DNA of 14,647 bases. It comes from Parachlorella kessleri. Lineage: Eukaryota > Chlorophyta > Trebouxiophyceae > Chlorellales > Chlorellaceae. The first letter of the stretch is position 1; each line of letters starts with the position of its first letter. This document shows, piece after piece, positions 1 to 9,200 of the stretch. The notes below the pieces were generated by a model. That model was not told where the DNA came from and did no database searches. It saw only the letters and a program-made list of their open reading frames with translations. The DNA lies in contig BBXU01003021.1 in NCBI GenBank assembly GCA_001598975.1, forward strand, positions 1 through 14,647, written 5' to 3'. A program made the translations under genes and the position numbers.

Positions 1-137
1 TTTGCTCGTGCCACTTCCGAGGCTGTCCTGTGTTGGGAAGTATGCAGGAGCACTTGGTGAGCAAGGCGAGGACGCCTGGCCAGCTGGTATCTGCTAAGGG
101 CGCCAGCGTATTCTACTTGAGGAAGCTACAGTCATGA
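1..137 (+). CDS. 3'-terminal exon of an unrecognised gene, cut by the left edge
   Basis: The frame beginning at base 3 stays open to a TGA at 135-137. The convincing coding part follows a likely acceptor (TATGCAG, ending at 47) and reads EHLVSKARTPGQLVSAKGAS, then VFYLRKLQS and the stop. It is a basic tail of 29 residues with no domain I recognise. Codons before base 48 look less like protein, so they may be intron. Support for a gene end comes from downstream: a stretch with no good exon and a TGTAA poly(A) signal about 260 nt after the stop, normal spacing for green-algal nuclear genes. It converges on the complex I gene at 1481-2692. The upstream exons lie outside the window, so no function can be given. 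Confidence 0.45.
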   Translation, partial: CSCHFRGCPVLGSMQEHLVSKARTPGQLVSAKGASVFYLRKLQS

Positions 138-275
138 CGATGCCCAGCTGGGCTGCCGAGCTCGTGAAGCTTGGAACTTAATGATGGGAAGTAGGCCTAC
201 CAGCTGCTGTCGTGAGGACAATGCAACAGTGGCGGCTTATGTTATTTGTATCTCGCTCTTGACTATTTGCTTCCA

Positions 276-316
276 GTTCTGGGCAACAAAATTCTCAGAA
301 TTTTGTTGCCCAGAAC
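276..316. repeat. Perfect 20-bp inverted repeat (hairpin/cruciform)
   Basis: The left arm 276-295 (G then TTCTGGGCAACAAAATTCT) is the exact reverse complement of the right arm 297-316, with one unpaired C at 296. Positions 275 and 317 do not pair. The arms are AT-richer than the surroundings. In RNA the tight centre would open to a loop of several bases. It sits in the presumed 3' UTR about 80 nt before the TGTAA signal. It may be a mobile palindromic element, an end remnant of a small foldback transposon, or an RNA hairpin affecting 3' processing. The symmetry is directly visible; the role is not. Confidence 0.9.
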
Positions 317-395
317 ACACAGGCTGTTCTGATGCTGGCCAGACGGATGGCCACGTGGCCCATTGGTCCGAGTACCTTCCTATAGTTTTTTGGTG

Positions 396-400
396 TGTAA
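396..400 (+). terminator. TGTAA poly(A) signal of the left-edge gene
   Basis: TGTAA is the standard nuclear polyadenylation signal of chlorophycean algae. It lies about 260 nt after the stop at 135-137, on the coding strand and in a region without exons. A five-base motif occurs by chance, so position and context carry the call. Confidence 0.4.
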
Positions 401-1075
401 CATGGCGCGCTGTGCGCTCTCTCGCCTCAAAACATCCAAACCCAAGGAAACCCACACATATGCGTGTCTGTGTGTTGATCAATTTCTAAGGACTAGCTCA
501 CTGAGTGGCGGCATGTACCGTGCATGGATCCCTGAAACACAGCTTCAGTGCACCTGCGTGGATACCTCCGTGCCCTAGGTGCAACACCTGCTCCCTGGCC
601 TGCATTGTGAATTCCACTTACCCTCTACCTTGACAATCAGAACAGATGCAGCGGCCGATCGGTACCACAGATAGAGTGACCCCAGTTGACACGCTGTGGT
701 CCCCTTTGGAGCCAGATGGGCACAGCAGGGTGTACCGAGGGCCGGTGACACTCGACTGGCTACAACCTACCTGGGTTTCAGGCGCGAGGAAGGCAAGTGG
801 TGCCAGGCAAAGTGTATGCGATGCTGGCAATAATGCAGGCACGACCCTTGGACCAGGCGAGGCGTCAACCCGGTGATACTTTTAAGGTGCCTGCATGGAA
901 TGCCTTTCACAGTTCTATATAATGCTCTTAGCTCATTTATAGACACTTTGAGTATATGACCAAACACATCCCGTGCTGCGCTGCTGGGGTATGGGGCACG
1001 ACACAAGCAAGTCTGCCGTGCCCAACAGCTGTTGACTGGGGCCAGTTGTGTCTGCAAAGCGCCAGCTTGCAACAC
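401..1075. other. Spacer between converging genes
   Basis: The stretch between the two inferred poly(A) signals shows no exon I can support on either strand. A 76-codon frame with an ATG at 646 (+) is open to a TGA at 874-876 but has no recognisable family, splice context or poly(A) signal. No RNA gene or clear repeat was seen. Confidence 0.4.
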
Positions 1076-1080
1076 TTACA
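1076..1080 (-). terminator. TGTAA poly(A) signal of the NDUFA5 gene
   Basis: Read on the minus strand, this is TGTAA (TTACA on the plus strand). It is the first such motif after the NDUFA5 stop at 1481-1483, giving a 3' UTR of about 400 nt, ordinary for a green alga. Confidence 0.5.
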
Positions 1081-1480
1081 GAGAAAATGAAGGAGAGGGG
1101 GCTGTAAAAAGAGCTGGAGACAAAGTCTGACGCGCTGCATGGGGGTGCCAAGCCAACGCCAAGCCACAAGCAAGTAGCACCCTGCCAACCTTGCCAAGGC
1201 TGCACTCAGCACCCAGGAACCCCACTTTTGCGACTACAATGCCAACCTTGAAAACGGCCAGCAGACCAGTACACCACAACAGGACTGCAAGAGCGTCATG
1301 CGGCCACAGCGCGGGTGGCAAGCGCTTCAACGCTCCTTGCGCTAATGCCTAGCCAAGCCGCCTTGCGAAACACAACTATCGCCCCGCTGCTAGACCAACC
1401 CTGGTGACTTCCATGTCGCGGGTCGGTTCTGTGTACCTAGGCAGCTGGACTAGCACAGGAGCTGCAGAGCTGGGGCCCCA

Positions 1481-2692
1481 TTACTTTGTCGCCATCTTGT
1501 GCTCAACATCCTGTTCCTCAATCACCTCCACCTGCAGGTGCAAGTAGGCGCCAGAGAGATAGGGAACTTGCCGCTTCCCACCAAATTAGGGAACCAAGGG
1601 AAGTTCAGTACAACTGGACAAAGTAAGCACCTAGTCCTATGCTGTCAATCAGGCTGCAGCTTGCTGCATGACTCCGTCATGAGGAAACCTTGCCTGCCAA
1701 AAAGTATGTGCACGCCTATACATACGATGCCATCATGGCCCATGTGTTCTACGCAGTACCCAATACTGTGTGCTCTGACCATTAGGAGAGGTGAGGCCCT
1801 GTCATGCTGCTGTCAACCACTTGCTGTCCTTTTAACTCCAAAACCATTTCACCTAGTTCAACTTACCGTGTGGCCCTCTGGCACATCCCATGGCTTCCAC
1901 TCTGCAAAATGGTGCGCGGAAGCTCCTGGTCAAGATAACCATTATGAATGACAGAAGTGTGTGATACTAACCTAAGAAGGGCTGCAGCACGGAGAAGCGC
2001 CACCACAGGAATCACGTGCTCCTTGGTGATACCTCAATTTCCAACAAGGCCGCCCAGGTCCGCAATAACATATGAGCTCCTCTGACATCTGCGTACTCCA
2101 TCTACGATTCATAGCCGGCAATCCGATCGTCCCCGGTCGCAAAACTCTCCTCCTGTCCAACAGAGTTGACCCACCTGCCATCTTTGGTATGAGTTTGAGT
2201 TCATCGTCGCACATCCTAATCTCCTCCTCCAACTGCCGGCCCAGCTTATCCTCCACCTCCTCATCCACAACGTCAGAGTTCAAGATCTCCAGCTTGTAGT
2301 TGACAGTCTTCTCCACTGCCAAGCGGTACTCTGCTGTGCTAGGGATGACGTTCAGCGCATCCAACACTGCACCGTACTTCTCCCGTAGGTGCTCCCGTGC
2401 CTGCACCACAGAAGTGCACCACACTTTCTACGAATAGTACCCAGCCGCGAGCGCCTTCAAGCCCAGGCAGGGGCGAGCCCTATCCTCCTCCACCAAGCCA
2501 GGACACTCCAAACCCCGGCAAAGCACCAACTGAGGCTTGTGCGCCCTGCTCCTGTACACACCGCCCTGCGCTACTTGCCTCAGGATCCACTGGCAACCCC
2601 ACAATGCCTGTGGTGGACTTGACACCCCTGGTCAGCAAGGGCACCTCCCACCGTAGGGCAGGGCCCAGAGACGCTGCTAGTGAGCGAAGCAT
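1481..2692 (-). CDS. NDUFA5: Complex I subunit NDUFA5/B13 (ETC_C1_NDUFA5 family), four exons
   Basis: Accessory subunit of mitochondrial NADH:ubiquinone oxidoreductase, located in the matrix arm. Minus-strand exons are 2692-2579, 2400-2175, 1901-1867 and 1531-1481; they join in phase 0, 1 and 0 to give 141 residues ending in TAA. Residues 1-24 (MLRSLAASLGPALRWEVPLL...) look like a mitochondrial presequence. Then come TTGIVGLPVDPE, the family N-terminal signature, and AREHLREKYGAVLDALNVIP with the helical body rich in Glu and Lys (to about residue 113). The conserved EWKPWDVP block is at about 114-121, with its first Glu split across the intron; plant homologues have EWDPWGVP here. The tail is VEVIEEQDVEHKMATK. 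Length matches the family. Intron 1 (178 nt) is GC-AG; introns 2 (273 nt) and 3 (335 nt) are GT-AG, with perfect GTAAGT at intron 3. The start is the only ATG before the signature that gives a targeting peptide. Confidence 0.92.
2401..2578 (-). other. GC-AG intron 1 of NDUFA5
   Basis: The donor is GAG|GCAAGT, the consensus form of the rare GC donor, and the acceptor is GTGCAG. Splicing here joins ...VDPE to AREH... in phase 0, exactly as the protein family requires. The GT one base further in (A|GTAGCG) would leave one extra base and break the frame. Confidence 0.85.
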
Positions 2693-2907
2693 GGGCAGGT
2701 GAACCCTGATGCAACACTAGCAGGGAGGTGCCGCTGGGCCAGGAGCTGCTCGGAAAGCGGTCTGCCAAGAGTAGCAGGTTAATATCAAGCAAACGGGTGG
2801 AGACAGTGTGGTCGATGGGGGCCCGCTATCTCTGATATCAATCCAATTGATTTTCGGCGACACTCTTTTGCAAGGCTGCATCGCCCGATCGTGCAGAAAC
2901 TAGCCCT
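2693..2907. promoter_or_regulatory. Divergent promoter region between NDUFA5 and the coiled-coil gene
   Basis: This lies between the NDUFA5 start (2692, minus) and the first plausible ATG of the plus-strand coiled-coil gene (2908). It must contain the NDUFA5 promoter and 5' UTR, and may drive both genes. A CCAAT box-like sequence is at 2843-2847, within an AT-richer patch (2830-2875). No clear TATA box is visible. If the coiled-coil gene starts further right, the shared region is longer. Confidence 0.4.
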
Positions 2908-3173
2908 ATGGCATTTCGCGCGCCAGTACCCCGCCACCAGTGTTAGAACCCTGCTGTCTCTCTGGACTACATCATATTTATGACTTGCCTCTTATTTGTA
3001 CTGGCAGCACGGAGCTCTTCTTTCCACTGCTGAAGGTCTACAGCTTGCGTGGGCCCATCGCCACACCTTTCTGCCCAGTTCAGACTGACCTGCGATGCAC
3101 AGCCCACGCCAGGTATGCTTAGTAGGAATGAACTTCCTCCTGGTCAGGGCAAAAAGTTTGCCTAGCTCTACAG

Positions 3174-3970
3174 TCGCCTTCAACCCAAGTGCAGGGAAAC
3201 TCACCCAGGGCTGGCACGACCAGCAGTCGGGCCTCGGCGCTGCCAGACCACTTGCAGGTGATCCAAAGCCCCACCCTAGGTGCCTAAAGTGACGTGAGGT
3301 CACTGCTGACTTTGTGATCCATATAACTTGCAGGAGCTGCACGAGAGCAAGCAAGGGCTCATACTCAAGGTTGGTGGCCTAGCTGGTTAACCGTCCAAGG
3401 AGGCTTGGTTGCCTGCCATGTGGCATACGGGGAGGTCACTCAGGCCGACGCTGTTACTGTATACCTTCCCAGGTTCAAGCGCTGAAGAAGGAGCTTCAGG
3501 ACTGGCGTGGCCATATGGATGGCCAGGTCAAGACATATCGCACCGAGCTCAGCGGGCTGCAGCAGTCGTTGCAAGGCGATATACAGGTGATGGCGCTCGT
3601 GCTCCCTATCTCTGCGGTAACATGTTGCCAACGTGCACACTGTGCTAGCTTAGATGTCAACAGCCCTTATTGGTTGCCCATTGGTTATTAATTGGGGTTG
3701 TCCTCAGCACTCCAGCCTGCACTCATTCCGTCAATCTTGCATTGTTAAGCCAGCAAAGGCTCCTGGCTCAAGGACACTGTCGCATAATGTTGGCAGGGTT
3801 TGAGGGCGGATCTGCAGCAATTGCAGAAGCGGATACGTAGCCAGCTGGGCAGCAGCGATGAACTTATAGCAGCTATCAAGCAGCGAGGACCCCCAGCTGT
3901 GCAGCAGGCGGTGGCTACAAGCTTGGAGCAGCAAAAGCCTGTGTTGCAGCAGACAGCAGCACAGTGTTAG
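3174..3970 (+). CDS. Small coiled-coil protein, four exons (first exon unresolved)
   Basis: Four exons join in phase 0 throughout: 3174-3257, 3334-3369, 3473-3586 and 3797-3970 (TAG at 3968-3970). They encode 135 residues: a Ser/Pro-rich lead (SPSTQVQGNSPRAGTTSSRA), then a long amphipathic helix with heptad-like spacing from about residue 24 to 110 (ELHESKQGLILK, VQALKKELQDW, GLRADLQQLQKRI), then a Gln-rich tail ending QQTAAQC. The GT donors follow AAG or CAG (AAG|GTTGGT, CAG|GTGATG), and the acceptors are TTGCAG, TCCCAG and GGCAG. The start is missing: an ATG at 2908 followed by MAFRAP could splice in phase 0 from 2925 to 3174, or an exon near 3081-3114 may intervene. Alternative acceptors at 3194 and 3211 keep frame. 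No family was recognised; a structural or scaffold role is only a guess. No TGTAA was found within several hundred bases of the stop. Confidence 0.6.
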
Positions 3971-4800
3971 CACCGTTATTAGCATGGGTGGCAGGTGGTG
4001 CGAACAGGGTGTGAGAGTTGAGCTGTATGAACAGGACCGGATGCAGAGTGCGCCTGAGTCCTGCCTGCGTTCCTGAGCCGTTATACTTGGCGAGTTTCAG
4101 ATCTCAGGAACTCTTGCCCCAGGCAAGTTGTATGCCACGTGTGCACTCCACCCTCAGTATATATGGCTGTGGGATGCGGGTAGAAAAATGCAGGTGTATT
4201 AGCTGCCACAAATTTATCTATTAAGGGTGGCAGGTAGTGCAATCAGAGAGGAGCTACGGGTATACTAGGCTGACTGGGTTTGATGCAGGTATGCTATTTG
4301 TTGGTGGTGACAGGCAGTGCGGAGAGGGGAGACCTCGGATTCAAACTGTACTTAGTCAGGGTGGCTGGTCGAGGGAACAGAGTTGAAGGCGAACTGCAGT
4401 GACAGGGGCCATGCACTTATGCTCTGGCATGTACTGACAGGGCTGGATGCTTTGGGTTTTAGCCTGAGGTCTAATCCAGTAGATCTCCCTGTTGTCTTCA
4501 GACTTAGCCTTGGATGGAAACAAGATCAGAAAGGTAGTGACACCAGGTTTTTGTCGTGTGCCTTTTACTGACACCCACCTCAGCCCAACCTCCCATTTCC
4601 GGCGAACTGGAGATTCCCTGTTCGTATTGTCACAAGCCCTTCAGTTGCATTTATTAGACAGTATCAGGATTCAGCAAGCATTCGCGGAGCTTTTAACCTG
4701 CAGGATGCAACCTGTTGGTACTCACGGCCTCACAGTTGCACATGGACATGTCCCACTAGCACAGGACAGGACCCACTCAGCTGACGCAACCTAGTTTAGG
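3971..4800. other. Region without a supported gene; loosely repeated GGTGGCAGG motifs
   Basis: Four related stretches recur, beginning near 3985, 4227, 4307 and 4359, around a theme like GGTGGCAGGTRGTGC followed by purine-rich GA sequence. They are degenerate and unevenly spaced. A possible orphan plus-strand exon at 4502-4533 (LALDGNKIRK between TCTTCAG and GTAGTG) and an in-frame stretch at 4645-4705 (LHLLDSIRIQQAFAELL) lie here but connect to nothing I can name. Confidence 0.35.
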
Positions 4801-5286
4801 GCAAGAGATGGGGCATGCTCGACTCACACGTATGAAAGTGAGTTGCCCGTCTGCAGTCAGCAACAACCCCACATTCTTCCCATAACCAGCAGGGCAAGTA
4901 CAACGGAGGAGACGGAAGTATGCAACCCCCAACAGCCACTTCCGAGCAGGGCATGTTGAGGCCCTGTTCTTGATTGAACCACTCTGGCTTGACAAGTCTG
5001 ACAAGGACAGGATCGAATAAGGTCCAACAGGCCCCAGGTCATCTGTGAAATCCACACATCGGCTGGTGTCATACAGACGAAGCGCTTGCATAGAATGCCG
5101 CCATCAGGGAGGCTCAGCAGATCTTGAAGAGAAGTGGATGGATTCATGAATGAAAACCAAATTCATGAGGTCTAGCCCATCTGGCCCCCTCATTGCACAT
5201 GCAAACAGCGATACCACATGTGAGGTATCAAAGACAGTGCCTGACCAGGCCGGCGCCTGCTGCCTCACAGACAACTCGCGTCCCAT
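4777..5286 (-). other. Open minus-strand stretch, possible exon(s) of an unknown gene
   Basis: Two overlapping minus-strand frames look protein-like. One starts at an ATG at 5286 and runs to 5104 (GTVFDTSHVVSLFACAMRG, NLVFIHES). The other runs from 5091 to 4777 (ALRLYDTSRCVDFTDDLGP, KNVGLLLTADGQLTFIR, then a GTGAGT donor-like site at about 4830). A third minus frame is also open across 4857-5147, so low stop density alone could explain this. No domain was recognised and no phase-consistent splice joins the pieces. It may be a decayed gene or element. Confidence 0.2.
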
Positions 5287-5455
5287 ACGATCTGTGTTCC
5301 CACACCCAAAGGCAGACGCCGGCCTTAGGTTTGAGGTTTAGCTTTAGGTTCACTATCAACGCACCAGAAACGCTGGCGCTGCATTTGTAGACTAGGTATG
5401 AGGTGCAGGAAGCAGCTCTGGCTGCCTTCCACGACTTCGCAAAGCCCTTGTCAAT

Positions 5456-5632
5456 TCAGTGCCGCGATGCAGCTGGGTTGATAGCCGCATGCGCTTCCCC
5501 CATAGCCATGCCTTGCTTGATGCGCCAGTACTCGGGGTCTGTGGGAGCTGTGGCGGCCGCTCTATCCATCCCATACTTAGCAGCAGCGGAACCAAGAGCA
5601 ACTGCCAGAGCGATGGACACCGCCACAAGGCC
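5456..5632 (-). CDS. Possible single-span membrane microprotein
   Basis: The minus-strand frame from the ATG MGRGLVAVSIALAVALGSAA to a TGA at 5456-5458 gives 58 residues. A hydrophobic helix covers roughly residues 4-24; a polar tail containing DPEYWRIKQGMAMGEAHAA follows. The frame stays open upstream to about 5938, so the start could lie further up or in an upstream exon (acceptor-like sequences end in ATGCAG and CAACAG just before it). This composition suits small mitochondrial or ER membrane subunits, but I recognise no family. The plus strand is also open here (5403-5660), so strand assignment is not firm and no poly(A) signal was found. Confidence 0.3.
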   Translation of the reverse strand, partial: GLVAVSIALAVALGSAAAKYGMDRAAATAPTDPEYWRIKQGMAMGEAHAAINPAASRH

Positions 5633-5759
5633 CCGGCCCATCCTTCCTGTCTGTTGGTGAAGCACCTGCATCCAAGGTAAACCAAGCTCGAAATATCTGA
5701 GGATTGCTGCTGATAGGAAATGAATACAAGAGCTGTCCTGGAACCTATCCTTCCACCTT

Positions 5760-6272
5760 GCCACGAAACTAGGCTTGGGCCCTTGATATCGAAGCGGTGT
5801 TAGAGGAGCGTCGCCAACCCAGTTCCGAAACCCACCCCCGAGACTCCGGTCCCGACTAGCCTGCGTTCCGAAGGTACCCTCGGTAGAAGCTGTTCTCTGG
5901 GCTAGGTTCCTTGCTCTCAGGCAGGATCTTTTCTACGCCTGATCGCCTGATCAGTCTGCGCAGGAACTCTACAACGCAGCCCTCTCCGCCCTGCAGTACC
6001 GCTCAAGCAGTACCGTTTCTGGGAGACGATTTACTCAACCATTTCTTTGCATCTAAACTTGCAAAGTCCAATTGCATGCAAGAAGCGGAACTGAGCTGAG
6101 AGACAGGAATCTGGAAGGTATCTTCGTAACGGAGCATCCAATCGATCCAACGGATCGAAATGAATTTCTTGACCCATCTGAACCGCTGATGGCAAAACGA
6201 TGATGTCAGATTCATCAAGCCTATGCACGGTGTCGACTGTCGCTTATCCCCTCCAATGACTCCTGCTGGCCG
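5760..6272. other. Less GC-rich, multi-frame open stretch upstream of the SERAC1-like gene
   Basis: Codon-like composition here differs from the flanking exons (more A/T at third positions), and frames on both strands look protein-like. On the minus strand: ESDIIVLPSAVQMGQEIHFD (about 6215-6156) and VEKILPESKEPSPENSFYRG (about 5937-5878). On the plus strand: NLEGIFVTEHPIDPTDRNEF, ending in TGA near 6198. A 7-bp perfect stem (TCGATCC, AAC loop, GGATCGA) is at 6142-6158, and a direct repeat CAGTACCG flanks CTCAAG near 5994-6016. Part of it must be promoter/5' UTR of the gene at 6273. It may include a fossil insertion, possibly organellar or retroelement; I could not match it to a named gene. 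Confidence 0.3.
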
Positions 6273-9200
6273 ATGAAGCTCTTGCCAGTTTACAAGCCCG
6301 GAACTGTCAAGAAGGCTCTCCTGGCCTTCGTGGGCATAGGGGCCACGGGGGCGGTGATCAAATACAAGTCCCATAGCGAGGCCCACCTCCAAGGTCCAGA
6401 CCTCGAGGACTGGCAGGAAGAGCATGGCTTGGCCTGGTACCTCCAGGTGAGACTGCTGGCCTTGCTGACGTCAGACTGTAGGGCGTTGTCTTGGGCTTAG
6501 CTCGTGCTGTGTGCTACTTCCTTATGGCCCGTGCCTTGTCCTGGCTAAGAGCAGTGCTCGCCTCTGCCACCCGCACTGTTGCAGGAGGCGCTTCACGTTG
6601 CCTCCGGCAGCGCCAAGGGGGCCAGCCACACGTTGCTGCACCTGTTAGGCTCGCTGCGGCATGCCTGGGCTGTGCGCTATGTGCCCTCCGGCAGCGGACC
6701 CAGCGCAGAGCAGCGTATGAGCCTCCCCGTGGCAGTGGCAGAATTCCTGTCTAGCATGGCGGAGGAGTCTGACGGGCAGGGTGGGGCGGCCAGCCGCGTG
6801 GGCTATGTGCTGGCGGGCTATAAGGTCAGATAGGACCGAAGCACGGAAGTCAGATAGGAACGATGCACGGATGGGTGGCACCAGCGCTCAGTGTTTTGAG
6901 TGTTGAGTGAACCAGCGGAGATGCAAGGCAAGGAGCAGTGGAAGTTTCCTGGTTATCAAGCCCCAGGGCCACTATTAGGATGAGACTGGGTGTTTCATTG
7001 AGTCTGCGTCCAGCTGCACTGGTCACTGTTGTGCGCCTCAACTGTTGCAGGTGCTTGACTGGCTTTTGGATACGGCTGTGGCAAACCCTGGGAGCCCCGA
7101 GCACTTTGCGGTGGAGCGCTTCTTGGCCAAGGTCCTCTCCGATGGTGAGGGGTAGCTCTCATTGCTGGACCCAGCTGTCAGGGCGTTGTCATGCCCGCAA
7201 GCATGACGTCATTTGATCGCTCTGCCTTTTCCAGGTGTCTGGCTGCTGCTGCTGCAATGTGGTGCAGCAAAAGCTTAGTGTACACTGGTTGTTCATGGTG
7301 CAGAGGAGGCCACATGCGCTCTGTTGGAACGGCCTGGAGCCATTCCCAAGCTGTTGCGCCTTGTGGCGTCAGAGCTTGCCAGTGACGGCCGGAGCAGCAG
7401 TCAAACGACCCAGGCTACACTGCACCTCGCCTGGCAGCAGCAGGGGCAGCAGAATGAGCAGCAGCAGCTTCAGCAGGGGCATGGACAGGGACAGCAACCA
7501 CATGCTATCGACGATGACATGCTAGCAGAGGCACAGCAGGCAGCTCTGCACCCACTCATGACGGCTGTGATACATGGCGGCAAGCTGCCCATGAGGGTGC
7601 AGCAGGAGGACATGCAAGCCGTGCTGGTCATGGTGAGCGCGGTTGATTTAGTGTGGGGAAGAATAGCAGGGTTGCACACAAGTGGGAGTTGGGATGTGCG
7701 GGCAGATGTGGAGGGAGGCAGCCTAGAACTTGCCGTACCAGTGGTGCTGGAATGCAGATGGCCCTAATAGCTAGGTACTGTAAATTATTAAGCGTTGAGG
7801 TGTGGTTCTTGTACATGTTTTGTGTGTATTTAACCCCGCCTTCAAATGAGGCCATACTGCCCTGCACCAGCCTAAGCTGGTTGAAATGCTCAGCCAGGCT
7901 TGTGAACAGTGCACTGAAATCATTTTTCTGCAGCACCCCAGCACCCCAGTAAGGTGTATGTCAACATTTCTTGCAGGCATGTGAGCCGGGGCAGGGGCAT
8001 GATGCCCAGCTTTTGGCGATGCAGCTGCTGACGGCGCTTGCCCAGACTAGCGTGCTCAACTGTAAAGCCATAGCGGGGGCAGGTGGGGGAAGAAGGTATG
8101 TCCCTCCTGGGCCGAGTGGTTGTTTGTGTCTGCCTTTTAGTCGGGACTGCCTCTGCAAGCATGCCACCGGCGTTCTCTGCTCCTAGGTGCACGCTACTGT
8201 ATTGGTACGTTGCTGATGTTTCTTGGCAATGTGAGGCTCGAGTACGAGGGCACCACTTGCTATCAGTAACAGTGTATGCACATGGGTTGCCATCTGGTCA
8301 ACACAGCCATCTGTGTGCTACGATCAGCCAGTGGTGGGAGTGCCTACCCAGCCGTCCCAGCACCCGATGAAGTTGAGCCGCATTCAATTTGATGTTTACC
8401 GGTACTCTCAGGCTAAGCCCTCGTACTCGCCTGCACTGCTTTGCAGGCTGGCTGGGCTAGCCGCCTCCTCCTCTACAGGGGTTGATGTTGATGGCATGCA
8501 GCTGGAGATTGCGCGTCTCATGACGACCCTTGCTCGCAATTGTCCCGACAGGTGAGCATCAAAGATGGCCTTGTTGTCTTAGGTTAAGTGGATGTCTGGC
8601 CACGCTGGTGGCGCAATCCATGCCGGCGTCACCGTAGGTTGGAGGGTGTGTTTGACTTGCGTTCAGGAGTAAGGAGTTAGTCTCCTCACCGGCAGTGCTG
8701 TGCTCAAAACACTCTGCCCTAATGTCTTGGGAAGTGTGTCTGTAGAGAAAATGAGCTGTTGCAGCGTCCTGCCACCTGCTCTGTCCGATCCTATCTATTC
8801 CCTGGCCCCTAGGTGTCACGCCATGCCAATGCCTGTAGGGGCGACCTTAAGATGTCGCGGTGGCTCTACCACCTGCTGTGCTTTGCCGCGGATGCCTCGG
8901 CGAATCGCAACTGGCAGCTGGCAGCGGCGTCGCTGCAGGCCTTTGCCAACTGCCTGCGGGCCGGGAGCAAGATTCAGGCAAGAGGCGTGTGTCGAGGTCA
9001 CTTGCCATGCCAGCACTTGGATTGACCTGGTTGTGGGTTGCTGCGGGTGATTGATGCCAAGGCTTGTCGTTTTCCAGGGCTCATCTGCCCTGCCTGCTGG
9101 GAATGGCAGTGAGACACAGGCGCTGCCACTCTGCTACATGTGGTTGTGCCCCTCTGCCTAAGATACATATATGTGCGTTTTCCTATAAGTGCGTTCCATG

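Larger units (their letters stand above)
138..415 (+). other. 3' UTR of the left-edge gene
   Basis: This stretch follows the TGA at 135-137 and ends shortly after TGTAA at 396-400, the usual green-algal poly(A) signal, with cleavage normally 10-20 nt later. It contains the perfect inverted repeat at 276-316. Short frames here overlap the palindrome and have no coding character. Confidence 0.4.

Noticed and set aside
646..876. 76-codon plus-strand frame starting at an ATG (MQRPIGTTDRVTPVDTLWSP...)
   Set aside because: It looks mildly protein-like, but it has no family, no splice or poly(A) context, and the opposite strand is open too. It lies in the gap between convergent genes. Not enough to call a gene.
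1499..1951. 150-codon plus-strand frame
   Set aside because: It overlaps introns 2 and 3 and exons 3-4 of NDUFA5 on the opposite strand, starts at a non-ATG codon, and has no coding character.
5104..5286. Minus-strand 60-codon ATG frame as an independent gene
   Set aside because: It is reported only within the uncertain open stretch at 4777-5286. Three minus frames are open there and no family or splice-consistent joining was found.
7779..7783. TGTAA motifs inside the SERAC1-like gene (also near 8060, 11817, 13208 and 13446)
   Set aside because: They fall in introns or exons of a gene whose reading frame clearly continues past them, so they are chance matches or at most premature poly(A) sites.
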